A stretch of DNA of 64,000 nucleotides from Gemmatimonadota bacterium (GTDB taxonomy: Bacteria > Latescibacterota > UBA2968 > GCA-2709665), in assembly GCA_028877215.1 (NCBI GenBank), contig JAPPFJ010000014.1, positions 165,757 through 229,756 of the forward strand. The letters are read 5' to 3'. The stretch's first letter is position 1, and the number at the start of each line of letters is the position of its first letter. A program made the translations under genes and the position numbers. This document shows positions 42,998 to 52,352 of the stretch, piece after piece. Below the pieces are notes generated by a model. It made no database searches. It saw only the letters and a program-made list of their open reading frames with translations, and was not told the origin of the DNA.

Positions 42998-44095
42998 ATG
43001 TCCCTGAAGAACGTTACCGTTCTCGGCGGCGGAAACACGGCCTTTGCCGTGGCCGCCAACCTCAGTCTGAAGGGCTTTCAGATTACGCTCTATGAGATTC
43101 CTGGTTTCAAGGAGTCTCTGGATCCGGTTGTGGACGACGGCATCATCCATCTGCTCGGTGCAGGTGGACAGGGCGCCGCCAGGATCCATTGCATCACCGC
43201 CGACGTCGAAGAGGCACTTGAATCGCCGGATATCATCCTGCTCATCGTACCGGCGTATGCGCACAAACCCTTTGCCGAAGTCTGTGCGCCGCACCTGCGA
43301 CCGGATCAGACCGTCGTCATCATGCCCGGCACGCTCGGTACCCTCGAATGGGCGCGTCTCCTCAGGGAAGCCGGCGCCGGGGGTGTCGTTCTCGCCGAGG
43401 TGGACACTGCGCCTTTCGTTTGCCGGAAGACGGCGCCGGACACGGCAACTATCTGGGGAATCGTCACCGGCCTGGGTCTGGGTGTCTTTCCTGCCAGTGA
43501 GTTCGAACCCGTGCGCGAACGGCTGGATACCCTTTTCCCGGGCATAACGGGTTATCCTGACGTGATGGCCTGCGGTCTGGCCGCAATGAACCCTGTGGTT
43601 CATCCCGCCGGTGTCCTCCTGAACGCCGGTCGCGTGGAATATTCACGCGGCGAGTTCTATTTTTACGAAGAGGGCGTCACCCCAACCGTGGCCAGAGTGA
43701 TCATGCAGGTGGACGGCGAACGCCGCGCGATTGCCAGTCAACTCGGTTACAACCTGTGCCCGGCGAATGTCGCCTTTCATCGCGCTGGCTTCGGACCGGA
43801 AGGAGATCTCTGGGCTACAATTAACGGCAGTTACATGCTCACCAGGCTTAAAGCGCCGGGGTCCATGGACAGCCGTTGGCTCACGGAAGACATCCCCTAT
43901 GGACTGGCGGCGTGGCACTCAATCGGTACACAGTACAATGTACCCGCACCCACCATTCGCGCGATGGTCGACATCGGATCTATCGTCATCGGAGATGACG
44001 GCTGGACTTCAGGCAGAGACGTGAGTGATCTTGGTATCGCCGGGATGGACCCGTGCGAACTAAAGGCATATCTTCAAACCGGGAAGACCGCCTGA
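42998..44095 (+). CDS. NAD/NADP octopine/nopaline dehydrogenase-family protein
   Basis: 365 aa. N-terminal Rossmann fold TVLGGGNTAFAVAANLSLKGF (about 7-27, G-x-G-x-x-A dinucleotide loop) and an internal LLIVPAYAHKPFAEVC. The C-terminal helical domain shows NPVVHPAGVLLNAGRVEY (about 196-213) and the family segment with DIPYGLAAWHSIG, typical of opine dehydrogenases and lysopine/nopaline enzymes. It would condense an amino acid with a 2-oxo acid, or oxidise an opine, with NAD(P)H. The 5' side begins right after the MITE-like element, so its promoter probably lies within or beyond the element. Confidence 0.9.
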   Translation: MSLKNVTVLGGGNTAFAVAANLSLKGFQITLYEIPGFKESLDPVVDDGIIHLLGAGGQGAARIHCITADVEEALESPDIILLIVPAYAHKPFAEVCAPHLRPDQTVVIMPGTLGTLEWARLLREAGAGGVVLAEVDTAPFVCRKTAPDTATIWGIVTGLGLGVFPASEFEPVRERLDTLFPGITGYPDVMACGLAAMNPVVHPAGVLLNAGRVEYSRGEFYFYEEGVTPTVARVIMQVDGERRAIASQLGYNLCPANVAFHRAGFGPEGDLWATINGSYMLTRLKAPGSMDSRWLTEDIPYGLAAWHSIGTQYNVPAPTIRAMVDIGSIVIGDDGWTSGRDVSDLGIAGMDPCELKAYLQTGKTA

Positions 44096-44110
44096 CTGTC
44101 CTTCCCGACA

Positions 44111-44147
44111 CCGGTCCGTTGACGCAAAGGCGATCTTCGCGGACCGG
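44111..44147. terminator. Possible stem between convergent genes
   Basis: CCGGTCCG (44111-44118) pairs with CGGACCGG (44140-44147) between the stops of the octopine-dehydrogenase-family (plus) and Gfo/Idh/MocA (minus) genes. No T tract follows on either side, so terminator activity is uncertain. Confidence 0.3.
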
Positions 44148-44157
44148 CGCGTGTTCC

Positions 44158-45147
44158 TCAAGACGTCGAGTCGCGTTCTTCGTAGTACGATCGCAGGCAT
44201 CGATCCATCACCCATCCCGTCCGCACCGCGCTCTCGCCCGTTGACTCGCACGTCCCCCTGCCCAGGAGTTCATCCACCACCGTCTGGATCAGCGGCTGAT
44301 GTACATGAGGCGGATTCCTGAATTCCAGGGTGGTTGTTGCCCCGCCTCTCGTGACCAGAATATCGGTATCCGAAAAAACAGGACATTGCAACTCACCGTC
44401 GGAGCCGGTAAACGTCATTCGATCTTCGGAAAAATCCGCGTTGAAATTCCAGACGCCTGTTCCCACAGTCCCGGATTCAAATTCAAAGCTGGCCGCGACC
44501 ACGTCCTCGGCCTCGTAGGTGTCCCCCGTGTTCGCCGCGCATCCCCAGACCCTCTTGATCGGACTCACGAGATAATCCAGCAAATCCAGGCCATGAGATC
44601 CCAGGTCCATGAACAACCCCCCGCCCGATATCTCCGGTCTGAATCGCCAGCCATTCGCCGCTTCACCCCGGGCGAGCTGATCGTAATGTGTAATATGAAT
44701 CGAACTCAACTCACCGATCGCTCCTTCCCGGAGCAACTCCCGGACGCGCAGGAATCGAGGCAGCGCCCGCCGGTAGTACGCCACGAAAAGCGGCCGTCCA
44801 TTTTTCCGGAAGGCCGCCGCCATCTGCCGGCATTCGCTGTGATTCATCGCCATCGGCTTTTCGACAAGGCATGGTTTTCCGGCCTGTGCCACCTTCAAGG
44901 CCAGGTCCAGATGCGAAGAAGGCGGGGTCGCCACATACACGGCATCGACCCCGGCATCCTCAATCAATGCATCCGCATGGCCATAATGCCGGGGCACGCA
45001 GTGCCGGTTCGCGTAATCGGCCGCCTTGTCCACGTCCCGCCGCATCACCGCCACCAGCTTCGACGCGTTCGCCTTTTGAAATCCAGGTCCGCTCTTCACC
45101 TCCGTGACATCGCCACATCCAACGATGCCCCATCGCACGCACTCCAT
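44158..45147 (-). CDS. Gfo/Idh/MocA-family NAD(P)-dependent oxidoreductase
   Basis: 329 aa from ATG 45147 (AGAGGA eight bases upstream); the longer open frame upstream has no supporting signal. Rossmann motif VRWGIVGCGDVTEV (about 4-17), LVEKPMAMNHSECR (about 96-109), and C-terminal GGGLFMDLGSHGLDLLDYL (about 173-191) with the family GSH and active-site His. Acts on sugar or polyol derivatives with NAD(P); substrate unknown. Convergent with the octopine-dehydrogenase-family gene. A shortened MITE-like element lies 225 bp upstream of its start. Confidence 0.93.
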   Translation of the reverse strand: MECVRWGIVGCGDVTEVKSGPGFQKANASKLVAVMRRDVDKAADYANRHCVPRHYGHADALIEDAGVDAVYVATPPSSHLDLALKVAQAGKPCLVEKPMAMNHSECRQMAAAFRKNGRPLFVAYYRRALPRFLRVRELLREGAIGELSSIHITHYDQLARGEAANGWRFRPEISGGGLFMDLGSHGLDLLDYLVSPIKRVWGCAANTGDTYEAEDVVAASFEFESGTVGTGVWNFNADFSEDRMTFTGSDGELQCPVFSDTDILVTRGGATTTLEFRNPPHVHQPLIQTVVDELLGRGTCESTGESAVRTGWVMDRCLRSYYEERDSTS

Positions 45148-45371
45148 GTCTCTGATCCTCTGTAATCCCCTGGCAGTCCGTTGATAAAGTCGCTCTGCAG
45201 GCGAGGCCGAGCCATTGTGGCCGAAGACAAGGCGCGCGACCGAGTCCCATCCTGCGATTCGGCGAGGGCGCGCAACGCAGTATTTCGACCGCAAGGGCCG
45301 GCCGCAGCCCGGATGGACTTTTCCAACGGGCTGCTTTAGCCATTCATCGGGACGAAGCGAAGCGGGGCGTC

Positions 45372-45456
45372 AGAAGCTGATTTGTAGTTTCCGGTAAGTT
45401 CCCGACCGGCGTTCTCGCAGCCGCGCGAAGACCGCTGGGATTAAAAAAAAGCTTCT
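45372..45456 (+). mobile_element. MITE-like element, internally deleted copy C
   Basis: 85 bp. Left end AGAAGCTGATTTGTAGTTTC then CGGTAAGTTCCCGA; right half CGCAGCCGCGCGAAGACCGC and an A-rich run ending AGCTTCT (45450-45456). The middle of the full-length element is missing. The last base of the element is the first base (plus strand) of the ftsZ stop codon. Confidence 0.75.
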
Positions 45457-46619
45457 CAGGCCGTATCCTTCAGGCGCCGCCTCAGAAACGACGGGATTTC
45501 CAGGTCGTCGAGTGAAATGTCCCCCTCAGCGTTCTCCTCCGGCGCGACAGGGGGCTCCGTAACCTGGGCGGCATCGGCTTTGCGCATATATGCCGGGACG
45601 TCCAGCCCGATCGGGTTGTCCATCGGTACTCGCGGCGCTTTCGTTCCTGCGACGTTCTCTTGCTCGGCGAAGCCGGTGGCAATCACCGTTACCCGCAGCT
45701 CATCGCTGAGCCCGTCATCCAACACTGTACCCCAGATTATGTTCGCCTCGGATCCGACCGCCTTGGTGACGGCAGATACCGATTCATCGACTTCAAAGAG
45801 CTTCAAGTCGCTGCCGGCGGCGATATTTATCAGCACGAACCGTGCGCCGTCGATCGAAAGATCTTCCAGCAACGGGCTCCTGATGGCTGCCTCGGCAGCA
45901 TGTAGTGCGCGGCCCTCCCCGGTGGCCGTGCCGGTTCCCATCAACGCGTCACCCCCCTGCCGCATTACCGTACGCACGTCGTTGAAGTCCAGATTGACTT
46001 CGCCAGGCATCGCAATCAGGTCCGAGATTCCGCGCGTGGCCTGCAGTAGGACGTCGTCAGCAACTCTAAAGGCCTCGCGCAGCGTCGTCTCCTCGGAGCA
46101 GACGTCAAGGAGGCGCTGGTTTGGAATGACGATGAGCGTATCCACGGAATCCTTCAATTGAGTGATGCCCATCTCCGCGTTTCGCAACCGGGGCACGCCC
46201 TCCATTTTGAACGGTTTGGTCACGATACCTACCGTCAGTGCGCCGGCATCTCTAGCGATTTCAGCCACCACAGGCGCAGCGCCGGTCCCGGTACCGCCAC
46301 CCATACCGGCTGTCACGAACACCATATCCGAACCGGCCAGAAGCTCCCTGACGTGGTCACGGTCTTCCTCCATGGCTTGCCGTCCGATTTCCGGATTGGC
46401 ACCCGCGCCGAGTCCTTTTGTGATCGCCTCCCCAATTTGCACCCGTTTTGACGCCTCGGATTTGTCCAGATCCTGCAAATCGGAATTCACCGCGATGAAT
46501 TCCACACCCTTGAGATCTGCGGCGATCATCCGGTTTACCGCGTTGCCCCCCGCGCCGCCAACCCCCACAACCCGCATCTTCGCCTGGTTGTCATTATCGA
46601 CTATTGAAAACGTGACCAT
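45456..46619 (-). CDS. ftsZ: Cell-division GTPase FtsZ
   Basis: 387 aa. GTPase domain: VVGVGGAGGNAVNRM (about 17-31), NSDLQDL, the tubulin signature GGGTGTGAAPVVAE (about 106-119), and DLIAMPGEVNLDFNDV (about 199-214). The conserved C-terminal tail is LDDLEIPSFLRRR (about 371-383), the FtsA/ZipA-binding peptide, with a variable linker before it. FtsZ polymerises into the Z-ring. Last gene of the dcw cluster (reading leftward). Start ATG 46619 has AGGAG upstream. The stop codon touches the end of a MITE-like element, but the tail motif is intact, so the protein is not truncated. Confidence 0.98.
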   Translation of the reverse strand: MVTFSIVDNDNQAKMRVVGVGGAGGNAVNRMIAADLKGVEFIAVNSDLQDLDKSEASKRVQIGEAITKGLGAGANPEIGRQAMEEDRDHVRELLAGSDMVFVTAGMGGGTGTGAAPVVAEIARDAGALTVGIVTKPFKMEGVPRLRNAEMGITQLKDSVDTLIVIPNQRLLDVCSEETTLREAFRVADDVLLQATRGISDLIAMPGEVNLDFNDVRTVMRQGGDALMGTGTATGEGRALHAAEAAIRSPLLEDLSIDGARFVLINIAAGSDLKLFEVDESVSAVTKAVGSEANIIWGTVLDDGLSDELRVTVIATGFAEQENVAGTKAPRVPMDNPIGLDVPAYMRKADAAQVTEPPVAPEENAEGDISLDDLEIPSFLRRRLKDTA

Positions 46620-46719
46620 TTAGCATCTCCTATAAATTCGCGTTGTGGAGTGGGCGAACGCCGTCGGTCAGTCCCATCCGTTAAAAATCGCGATTGCTGT
46701 GCGGCCGGCAGGACGCGGA

Positions 46720-47955
46720 CTAAAAAAAGTCCTTCACCCACGCTTTCATCCTGCCCAGAACCGATCCGAAATAACCGTTGCCGCCAGCGCTCAACGCGCC
46801 ACCGAATTCCTGATGCTGCAGACCGAACTTCACGAGGCCGACACCGGTCGCGTAGATGGGCTCGGTGACGTCGTCCGAAAGGCCGGCAACGCCGTTCGGC
46901 CTGCCGACGCTGACCGGCATTCCAAACACCTTCTCGGCCAGCTCAGCCGTCCCCTCGAGCATCGATCCGCCGCCGGTGATAACGACGCCTGCCGCCAGCA
47001 GGTCGGCATAATCGGTCCTTCGAATTTCCCGATGGACGAGGGTGAAGATCTCCTCCATGCGCGCTTCGATAATCGCCGACAACTCCTCTCGCGGCACTTC
47101 GAATGAGGGGCGTCCGCCTATTCCCGGCACGTGGATGGTCTCGTCCTTTTCGACCATTGAGCGCGACGAACAGCCCCGAGAGCGCTTGATGGTTTCCGCC
47201 TGTGCCAGGGGTGTTCTCAATCCGATTGAAATGTCGCTGGTTACATTCTCGCCTCCCAGTCCCACGACCGCCGTATGCCGGATGCTCCCGTCGTAAAAAA
47301 CCGCGACGTCGGTTGTACCGCCGCCAATGTCGACCAGCGTTACGCCCATCTCTTCTTCCTCGGGCGACAATACGGCGTAGCTGGATGCCAACGGTTCCAG
47401 CACGAGATCCACAACCTCCACACCTGCCCTTCGGATGCTCTTGCATATGTTCTGTGCCGACGTCACGGCACCGGTCACCATGTGCACGTCGGCTTCGAGA
47501 CGAACTCCCGACATTCCAATCGGATTCTTGACACCGGGTTGATCGTCCACCGCGAAAGATTGGGGCAGCACGTGGATGATTTCACGGTCCATGGGTATCG
47601 AAACCGCCTTGGCGGTTTCAATCACACGCGCTTCATCCTGAGCGGTAATCTCATTGTCATTTCCTGAAACTGCGATCACCCCCCGGCAATTGAGGCTGCG
47701 AATGTGATCGCCCGCGATGCCGGCGTAGACCGCCCCGATACGTACATCCGAGGCCTGTTCGGCTTCTTCGACGGCGCGCTCGATGGATTGGACCGTCTGG
47801 GCGACATTTACCACGACGCCGCGTTTCAGCCCGTTGGAAGGGCTTGTGCCAATACCCGCAATCCTGAGCTGATCGTCTTCCTCCACGTCGGCCACGACCA
47901 CACAGATCTTGGTCGTTCCAATATCCAATCCAACGATCTGATCCCCTCTGGCCAT
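46720..47955 (-). CDS. ftsA: Cell-division protein FtsA
   Basis: 411 aa. Actin-fold with an SHS2-type subdomain: IVGLDIGTTKICVVVADV (about 7-24, phosphate-1 loop), the SHS2 region around AGIAGDHIRSLN, TLVDIGGGTTDVAVF (about 206-220, phosphate-2 loop), VITGGGSMLEG (about 331-341, adenosine motif), and the amphipathic C-terminal tail GRMKAWVKDFF for membrane attachment. Tethers FtsZ filaments to the membrane and recruits later divisome proteins. Between ftsQ and ftsZ, the standard dcw order. 100 bp separate it from ftsZ. Confidence 0.97.
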   Translation of the reverse strand: MARGDQIVGLDIGTTKICVVVADVEEDDQLRIAGIGTSPSNGLKRGVVVNVAQTVQSIERAVEEAEQASDVRIGAVYAGIAGDHIRSLNCRGVIAVSGNDNEITAQDEARVIETAKAVSIPMDREIIHVLPQSFAVDDQPGVKNPIGMSGVRLEADVHMVTGAVTSAQNICKSIRRAGVEVVDLVLEPLASSYAVLSPEEEEMGVTLVDIGGGTTDVAVFYDGSIRHTAVVGLGGENVTSDISIGLRTPLAQAETIKRSRGCSSRSMVEKDETIHVPGIGGRPSFEVPREELSAIIEARMEEIFTLVHREIRRTDYADLLAAGVVITGGGSMLEGTAELAEKVFGMPVSVGRPNGVAGLSDDVTEPIYATGVGLVKFGLQHQEFGGALSAGGNGYFGSVLGRMKAWVKDFF

Positions 47956-48012
47956 CCTCGCTTCCTTTCCGGCTACTGCATGACGGGTGTCTGAAACCGG
48001 TTCGCGAAACTC

Positions 48013-48807
48013 CTACCCGGTACCCACAACGACTTGATTTGAAAACCGGAGATCGACGTAGGACGGCGTCTGAACTCTGTGCGCTCCCGCCTTTAAAAAC
48101 GCATCAAACCGACGGACCTGGTCAGTCGCATCTTCAAGTCGCATGAGAAGCGTCAGCCCGTCTCCCACCAGATAGACCCGCGCCTCCGTGGCGGAGACCA
48201 GGTTTACTTCGGAGACGTCGTCCAGAAACGCCGGCGCGTTTGACCGAAGCTGATCCAGGAATTCCACGAGGTGGGAAAATCGATAGACCCCCGGTGTGTC
48301 TACGACTGTTTCAATGCCGGTCACGATCGGCAGGTCTAACGGCGCCTGAGGCAGCGGAAAGAGCACGCCATCCCCGTCCAGCCCGTACAATCTCTCCGAC
48401 ACTGCGGCCAGCGCAAGCGGGCGCCTCACCTGCAGTTCGATGAGAAGCCCGTTCGGAGGTTGTCTCAGCAACATCGCGTCCCTGATCGAAGGGTCTGCCA
48501 CCAACCGTTGCGTCGCCGCCCTAAGATCGGCCGCAAACAGATTGACGCCGATTTTCAGACCGGACAGGACCTCGACTTCGCTTTCCTTCAGGAACTGGTT
48601 GCCGACCACGGTAATATGGCCCAGACGAAACAGGTCGGAATCGGTGAGTGCCGAATATGCGTTCTGAATCCCGAAAAACAGCAATCCAACGAGCGCCAGA
48701 ATGACAATCCACCGCAATACGCGGGCCGACGATCGCGGTTCTGCCTCCTCGTGATGAATCCGCTCACGTTCCTGCGTCCGTGAATAGATCGGTCTATGTC
48801 TGGACAT
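48013..48807 (-). CDS. ftsQ: Cell-division protein FtsQ (POTRA domain)
   Basis: 264 aa from ATG 48807 (GGAGG four bases upstream, preferred over a GTG at 48897). Short basic cytoplasmic N-terminus, single membrane helix (about 30-50, VLRWIVILALVGLLFFGIQ), then a POTRA-like segment (LFRLGHITVVGNQFLKESEV, about 59-78) and the beta domain with RRPLALAAVSERLYGLDGDG. FtsQ scaffolds FtsL/FtsB/FtsW/FtsI in the periplasm. Between murB and ftsA, as in canonical clusters. Sequence is divergent from the proteobacterial form but the architecture is clear. Confidence 0.9.
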   Translation of the reverse strand: MSRHRPIYSRTQERERIHHEEAEPRSSARVLRWIVILALVGLLFFGIQNAYSALTDSDLFRLGHITVVGNQFLKESEVEVLSGLKIGVNLFAADLRAATQRLVADPSIRDAMLLRQPPNGLLIELQVRRPLALAAVSERLYGLDGDGVLFPLPQAPLDLPIVTGIETVVDTPGVYRFSHLVEFLDQLRSNAPAFLDDVSEVNLVSATEARVYLVGDGLTLLMRLEDATDQVRRFDAFLKAGAHRVQTPSYVDLRFSNQVVVGTG

Positions 48808-48903
48808 ATAACCTCCGTCGTTTCGTAAGAATCGGGCAATCCGGTTCCGCGGCCGGTGCCATTCGCGGGAATCCGTGGCAGGGACGTGTTGCGACACCCT
48901 GAT

Positions 48904-49842
48904 TCACGGGTTCTCAATTCCCCGCTCGCCGACAACGCGAACTTCCATGTTCATTTCAATGCCAAAGGCCTTCCGTACTCTCTCCTGAACCGTTCGCACC
49001 AGCGAGAGCACATCTGCCGCGGTGCCGCCGCCGCGATTCACGATAAAATTCGCATGGACATCGGATACTTCCACATCGCCCACGGATAGCCCTTTGCATC
49101 CGGCTCTATCGATGAGCAGCCCCGCCGAAGTCCCGGGAGGGTTCTTGAAAATGCAGCCGGCGTTGCGCGCCCACAGAGGCTGGGAACTTCTCCGGTTGGC
49201 CAGCATTTCGTCCATGCGTGCCTGGACCGGTCCCGGATCGTCCTCCTCGAGAATGAAACCCGCCTCCACGATCAGGAATCCTGCCGGAAGGTCCGTGCGG
49301 CGGTACGAGAACGTTATCGAATCTCTCTGCAATTCCAGCGCGTCTCCGGATCGGAGGTCCAGAACTCTCAGCCACGCCGTCCGCTCCATGATCTGCCCTC
49401 CCCACGCACCGGCGTTGCCCTTTATTGCGCCCCCCACGGTTCCGGGAATTCCGCAGCCGAACTCCATTCCGGTACGCCCGGCGCGCTGGCAGCGTCTGGA
49501 AAACACCTGCAGGCTCGCGCCCGCCTGCGCAATGCCCAGATCCGATTCAACCGCCATACCCGATAGTCCGCCGGCCAAACAGATGACCAGCCCTCTGAAA
49601 CCGGCTTCGCGCACCAGCATATTGGTTCCGCCGCCCACGGGCAACACCTGCTGTTCGGAATCCAGGACGAGTGGCACGGCAGTAATCAGGTCTTCCATAT
49701 CCGCGGGCCGGAAGAACAGGTCCGCGGGTCCACCCAGGCCAAAATGGGTATGCTTCTTCAAGGGTTCATCAACCAGGAGTTCGCCCCTGCATCGCGCCCG
49801 GATTTCCCGGGCGAGCAGATTCCGCTTCGAAGCATCAGGCAT
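48904..49842 (-). CDS. murB: UDP-N-acetylenolpyruvoylglucosamine reductase
   Basis: 312 aa, type II MurB length. FAD-domain: PLKKHTHFGLGGPADLFF (about 28-45), LPVGGGTNMLV (about 67-77), and FGCGIPGTVGGAIKGNAGAWGG (about 128-149). The catalytic loop is NAGCIFKNPPG (about 228-238); the proton donor Ser of E. coli MurB is Cys here, as in many type II enzymes. Reduces the enolpyruvyl group to UDP-MurNAc. Overlaps murC by 8 bases, so the two are translationally coupled; the dcw order is murG-murC-murB-ftsQ. Confidence 0.96.
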   Translation of the reverse strand: MPDASKRNLLAREIRARCRGELLVDEPLKKHTHFGLGGPADLFFRPADMEDLITAVPLVLDSEQQVLPVGGGTNMLVREAGFRGLVICLAGGLSGMAVESDLGIAQAGASLQVFSRRCQRAGRTGMEFGCGIPGTVGGAIKGNAGAWGGQIMERTAWLRVLDLRSGDALELQRDSITFSYRRTDLPAGFLIVEAGFILEEDDPGPVQARMDEMLANRRSSQPLWARNAGCIFKNPPGTSAGLLIDRAGCKGLSVGDVEVSDVHANFIVNRGGGTAADVLSLVRTVQERVRKAFGIEMNMEVRVVGERGIENP

Positions 49843-51223
49843 CGGCCCGCGGCGCTCCTTCGGTCAACCGGTCAATGAGCCCGTATGCAACCTGTTCCAC
49901 GTCTCCGGCGCCCATCACCAATACGAGATCACCCGGCGCAAGCGCTCTCAACAGGCCAAGTTCCAGATCCTGCAGGCCCGAGACACACAATACGTTGGAA
50001 CAGCCGGCATTGCGTACATGACCTGCCACCGTCTCGCCGGTCACACCGGGAATCGCGTCCTCGCGAGCGGCGTAGACGTCGGCTATCCAGACCTGGTCGG
50101 CTTCACTCAGCGCCCTTCCGAACTCAACAGCGAAATCCCGGGTTCGAGAGTACAGATGTGGCTGGAAAACAGCTACCAGTCGGCCCGTCCATCCCGCCCT
50201 GATCGTCTCAATGGCGGCACGAATCTCGGTTGGATGGTGGGCGTAGTCGTTCACGATACGGACACCGCCTGGATCGCCGAGTACCTCCAGCCGGCGTCTC
50301 ACACCCCGGAAGTTCTCCAGTCCCGTACGGATTGCTTTCCAGGGCAGTTGCAGGGCCAGGCCCACACCCACAGCCGCCAACGCATTGCTCACATTGTGAC
50401 GGCCTGGAACCCGGAGGACAATATCCCCGAGTGGTTTTCCGCGATCGACCACCAGAAACCGACTTTCGAGGCCGCCCTGGAGCACGGACCGTGCGGAGAT
50501 CCTCGTTTCGTACTCCAGACCAAACGAGAATACCTCAAGATGCCGAGCGTTCAATCGCCTCACGAACGGTCCATCGTAGGCCATCACCGCACTTCGGCTT
50601 GTCTGATCCAGAAACTGCTGAAACGCACGAAAGAGGCCCTCCATGTTCCCGTAAGTATCGAGATGATCCTCCTCGAGTGACGTTACGACTGCGACCTCGG
50701 GACGCAATGTCAGAAAGGAGCGGTCGAATTCATCGGCCTCTACCGCCCACAGCGTTCGTGAGCCGGGGCGCAGGTTTCTCTCAGGGCCACGAACGATCCC
50801 GCCCACCAAAACCGTGGGATCCAGACCCGCCGCCTCAAGAACCCCGCCAACCATCGCCGTTGTCGTCGTCTTCCCGTGTGTGCCGGTAACGCCTACGACC
50901 CGATGTCCTGCCGTCAATTGACCAAGAAGCGACGCCCGCTTGACCGTTGGAATCCCTCTCGACCGGGCTCGTTTCAATTCGACGTTTTCCGGTTCCGCGG
51001 CAGGAGTGTATACAACCAGGTCTGTGTTTTCTGCTGCCTCCGACGCATGTCCGATCTGAACGGGAATTCCCAGCGACCCCAACCGGTCTGTCAACGCGGA
51101 GGCCTCGCGGTCGGATCCGGTTACAATGCATTTCTGCTGAAACAGCAGTTCAGCAACCGCGCTCATGCCCACTCCACCGATGCCCACAAAATGAACCCGG
51201 CAACCCGGTTTCAGTTTCAACAT
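49835..51223 (-). CDS. murC: UDP-N-acetylmuramate--L-alanine ligase
   Basis: 462 aa from ATG 51223 (a GTG at 51256 is an alternative that overlaps murG). N-terminal UDP-binding motif VHFVGIGGVGMSAVAELL (about 9-26), ATP loop GVTGTHGKTTTTAMVGG (about 109-125), ESDEFDRSFL-type centre, and HHPTEIRAAI (about 338-347, ligase C-domain). Adds L-alanine to UDP-MurNAc, the first amino-acid step of the stem peptide. The end overlaps murB. Confidence 0.96.
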   Translation of the reverse strand: MLKLKPGCRVHFVGIGGVGMSAVAELLFQQKCIVTGSDREASALTDRLGSLGIPVQIGHASEAAENTDLVVYTPAAEPENVELKRARSRGIPTVKRASLLGQLTAGHRVVGVTGTHGKTTTTAMVGGVLEAAGLDPTVLVGGIVRGPERNLRPGSRTLWAVEADEFDRSFLTLRPEVAVVTSLEEDHLDTYGNMEGLFRAFQQFLDQTSRSAVMAYDGPFVRRLNARHLEVFSFGLEYETRISARSVLQGGLESRFLVVDRGKPLGDIVLRVPGRHNVSNALAAVGVGLALQLPWKAIRTGLENFRGVRRRLEVLGDPGGVRIVNDYAHHPTEIRAAIETIRAGWTGRLVAVFQPHLYSRTRDFAVEFGRALSEADQVWIADVYAAREDAIPGVTGETVAGHVRNAGCSNVLCVSGLQDLELGLLRALAPGDLVLVMGAGDVEQVAYGLIDRLTEGAPRADA

Positions 51224-51245
51224 GCGGCATCCATCCCCTGATGTT

Positions 51246-52352
51246 CTACCGCTCACCGCGCAGCAGTCCGCTGTGCGCCATTCCCTCCACCATCCGCACA
51301 GCCGCGTCAGGAACCGCCACCGCGCGGCTGCGGCGGGACATTTCCGAAAGAAGCCCGTTAGAATCGATCATCACGGACACTTCCTGCACCAGTCTTTCCG
51401 CGCTAAGTTCCGATTCGCGCACCATGCGCGCGGCTCCCGCTCGAACAACGGCCTTTGCATTGTATTCCTGATGGTTCTCGGCCGCGAGCGGCAGTGGCAC
51501 CATCAATGCGGGCACACCCAGTTGCGTCATTTCCGTTACCGTTATTGCGCCCGCCCGGGTCAACGCGAGGTCCGCAGCGCTGTAAGCCACCGCCATTTCG
51601 TCGATGAATTCCCTGACGACCACGCGGTCTCCACAGGGGCGGGCCGCGGATGCCGCGGCGTCGTAACCCACCTTGCCGGTCTGCCACAGAATCTGATAGC
51701 CACGTTTCGTCAGTACCGGCAGCGCCTCCGCCACGGCGCGGTTGATTCCCATTGATCCCTGGCTGGCTCCGGTGACAAACAGCGTGACCCGATCGACGTC
51801 CAGACCAAACCGCCGGCGAGCCTCTTTCCTGTCCACGCGCCGCCATCCCTCCCGAATCGGGTTTCCCACGACATGCTTCTCACGGCCGCCTACGCGGCGC
51901 CTTGCCCCTTCAAATGCCAGATAGACCTGCCGCGCTGCCCGGGACAACAGGCGAACTGTGAGCCCGGGATAATTGTTCGACTCGTGCAGAACCAGCGGAA
52001 TACCAAGCACCCGCGCGGCAACGCCCACCGGACCGCTGACATGGCCCCCCGTGCAAATCACCGCGTGGGGATGAAACGCGACGAGGATGCGGAACGCTGA
52101 ACAGAGACCCTTAAGGAGCGACCACGGGAATTGCAACAGATCCAGATGGAGGCGGCGTTTAAGGCCTATGACCGGCAAGGTCTCCAGGACGTAGCCGGCA
52201 CGCGGAATCAGCCTGGCCTCAACACCCCGCGCAACACCTGCGAATCTGATTATCGTCGCAGGGCGCCGCTGTCGGACTGCGGCCGCTACACCCAGCGCGG
52301 GCACCGTGTGGCCGCCGGTCAGGGTAACGGCAAACAACAGGCGTAATGGCAT
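51246..52352 (-). CDS. murG: UDP-GlcNAc--undecaprenyl-pyrophosphoryl-MurNAc-pentapeptide transferase
   Basis: 368 aa. ATG 52352 overlaps the ftsW stop by one base (TAATG), AGGAGG ten bases upstream. The lipid-proximal glycine loop is TLTGGHTVPALGVA (about 10-23; the first G of GGTGGH is changed), GGHVSGPVGVAARVLG (about 102-117), the UDP-GlcNAc-side GASQGSMGIN (about 188-197), RAGAITVTEMTQLGVPALMVPLPLAAENHQEYNA (about 263-296). Makes lipid II from lipid I. A much longer open frame upstream is an artefact of the ftsW antisense frame; the GGH start decides. Confidence 0.95.
   Translation of the reverse strand: MPLRLLFAVTLTGGHTVPALGVAAAVRQRRPATIIRFAGVARGVEARLIPRAGYVLETLPVIGLKRRLHLDLLQFPWSLLKGLCSAFRILVAFHPHAVICTGGHVSGPVGVAARVLGIPLVLHESNNYPGLTVRLLSRAARQVYLAFEGARRRVGGREKHVVGNPIREGWRRVDRKEARRRFGLDVDRVTLFVTGASQGSMGINRAVAEALPVLTKRGYQILWQTGKVGYDAAASAARPCGDRVVVREFIDEMAVAYSAADLALTRAGAITVTEMTQLGVPALMVPLPLAAENHQEYNAKAVVRAGAARMVRESELSAERLVQEVSVMIDSNGLLSEMSRRSRAVAVPDAAVRMVEGMAHSGLLRGER

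Noticed and set aside
49022-50680. 552-codon plus-strand frame opposite murB-murC
   Set aside because: Ser/Arg-rich shadow without domains; murB and murC are unambiguous.
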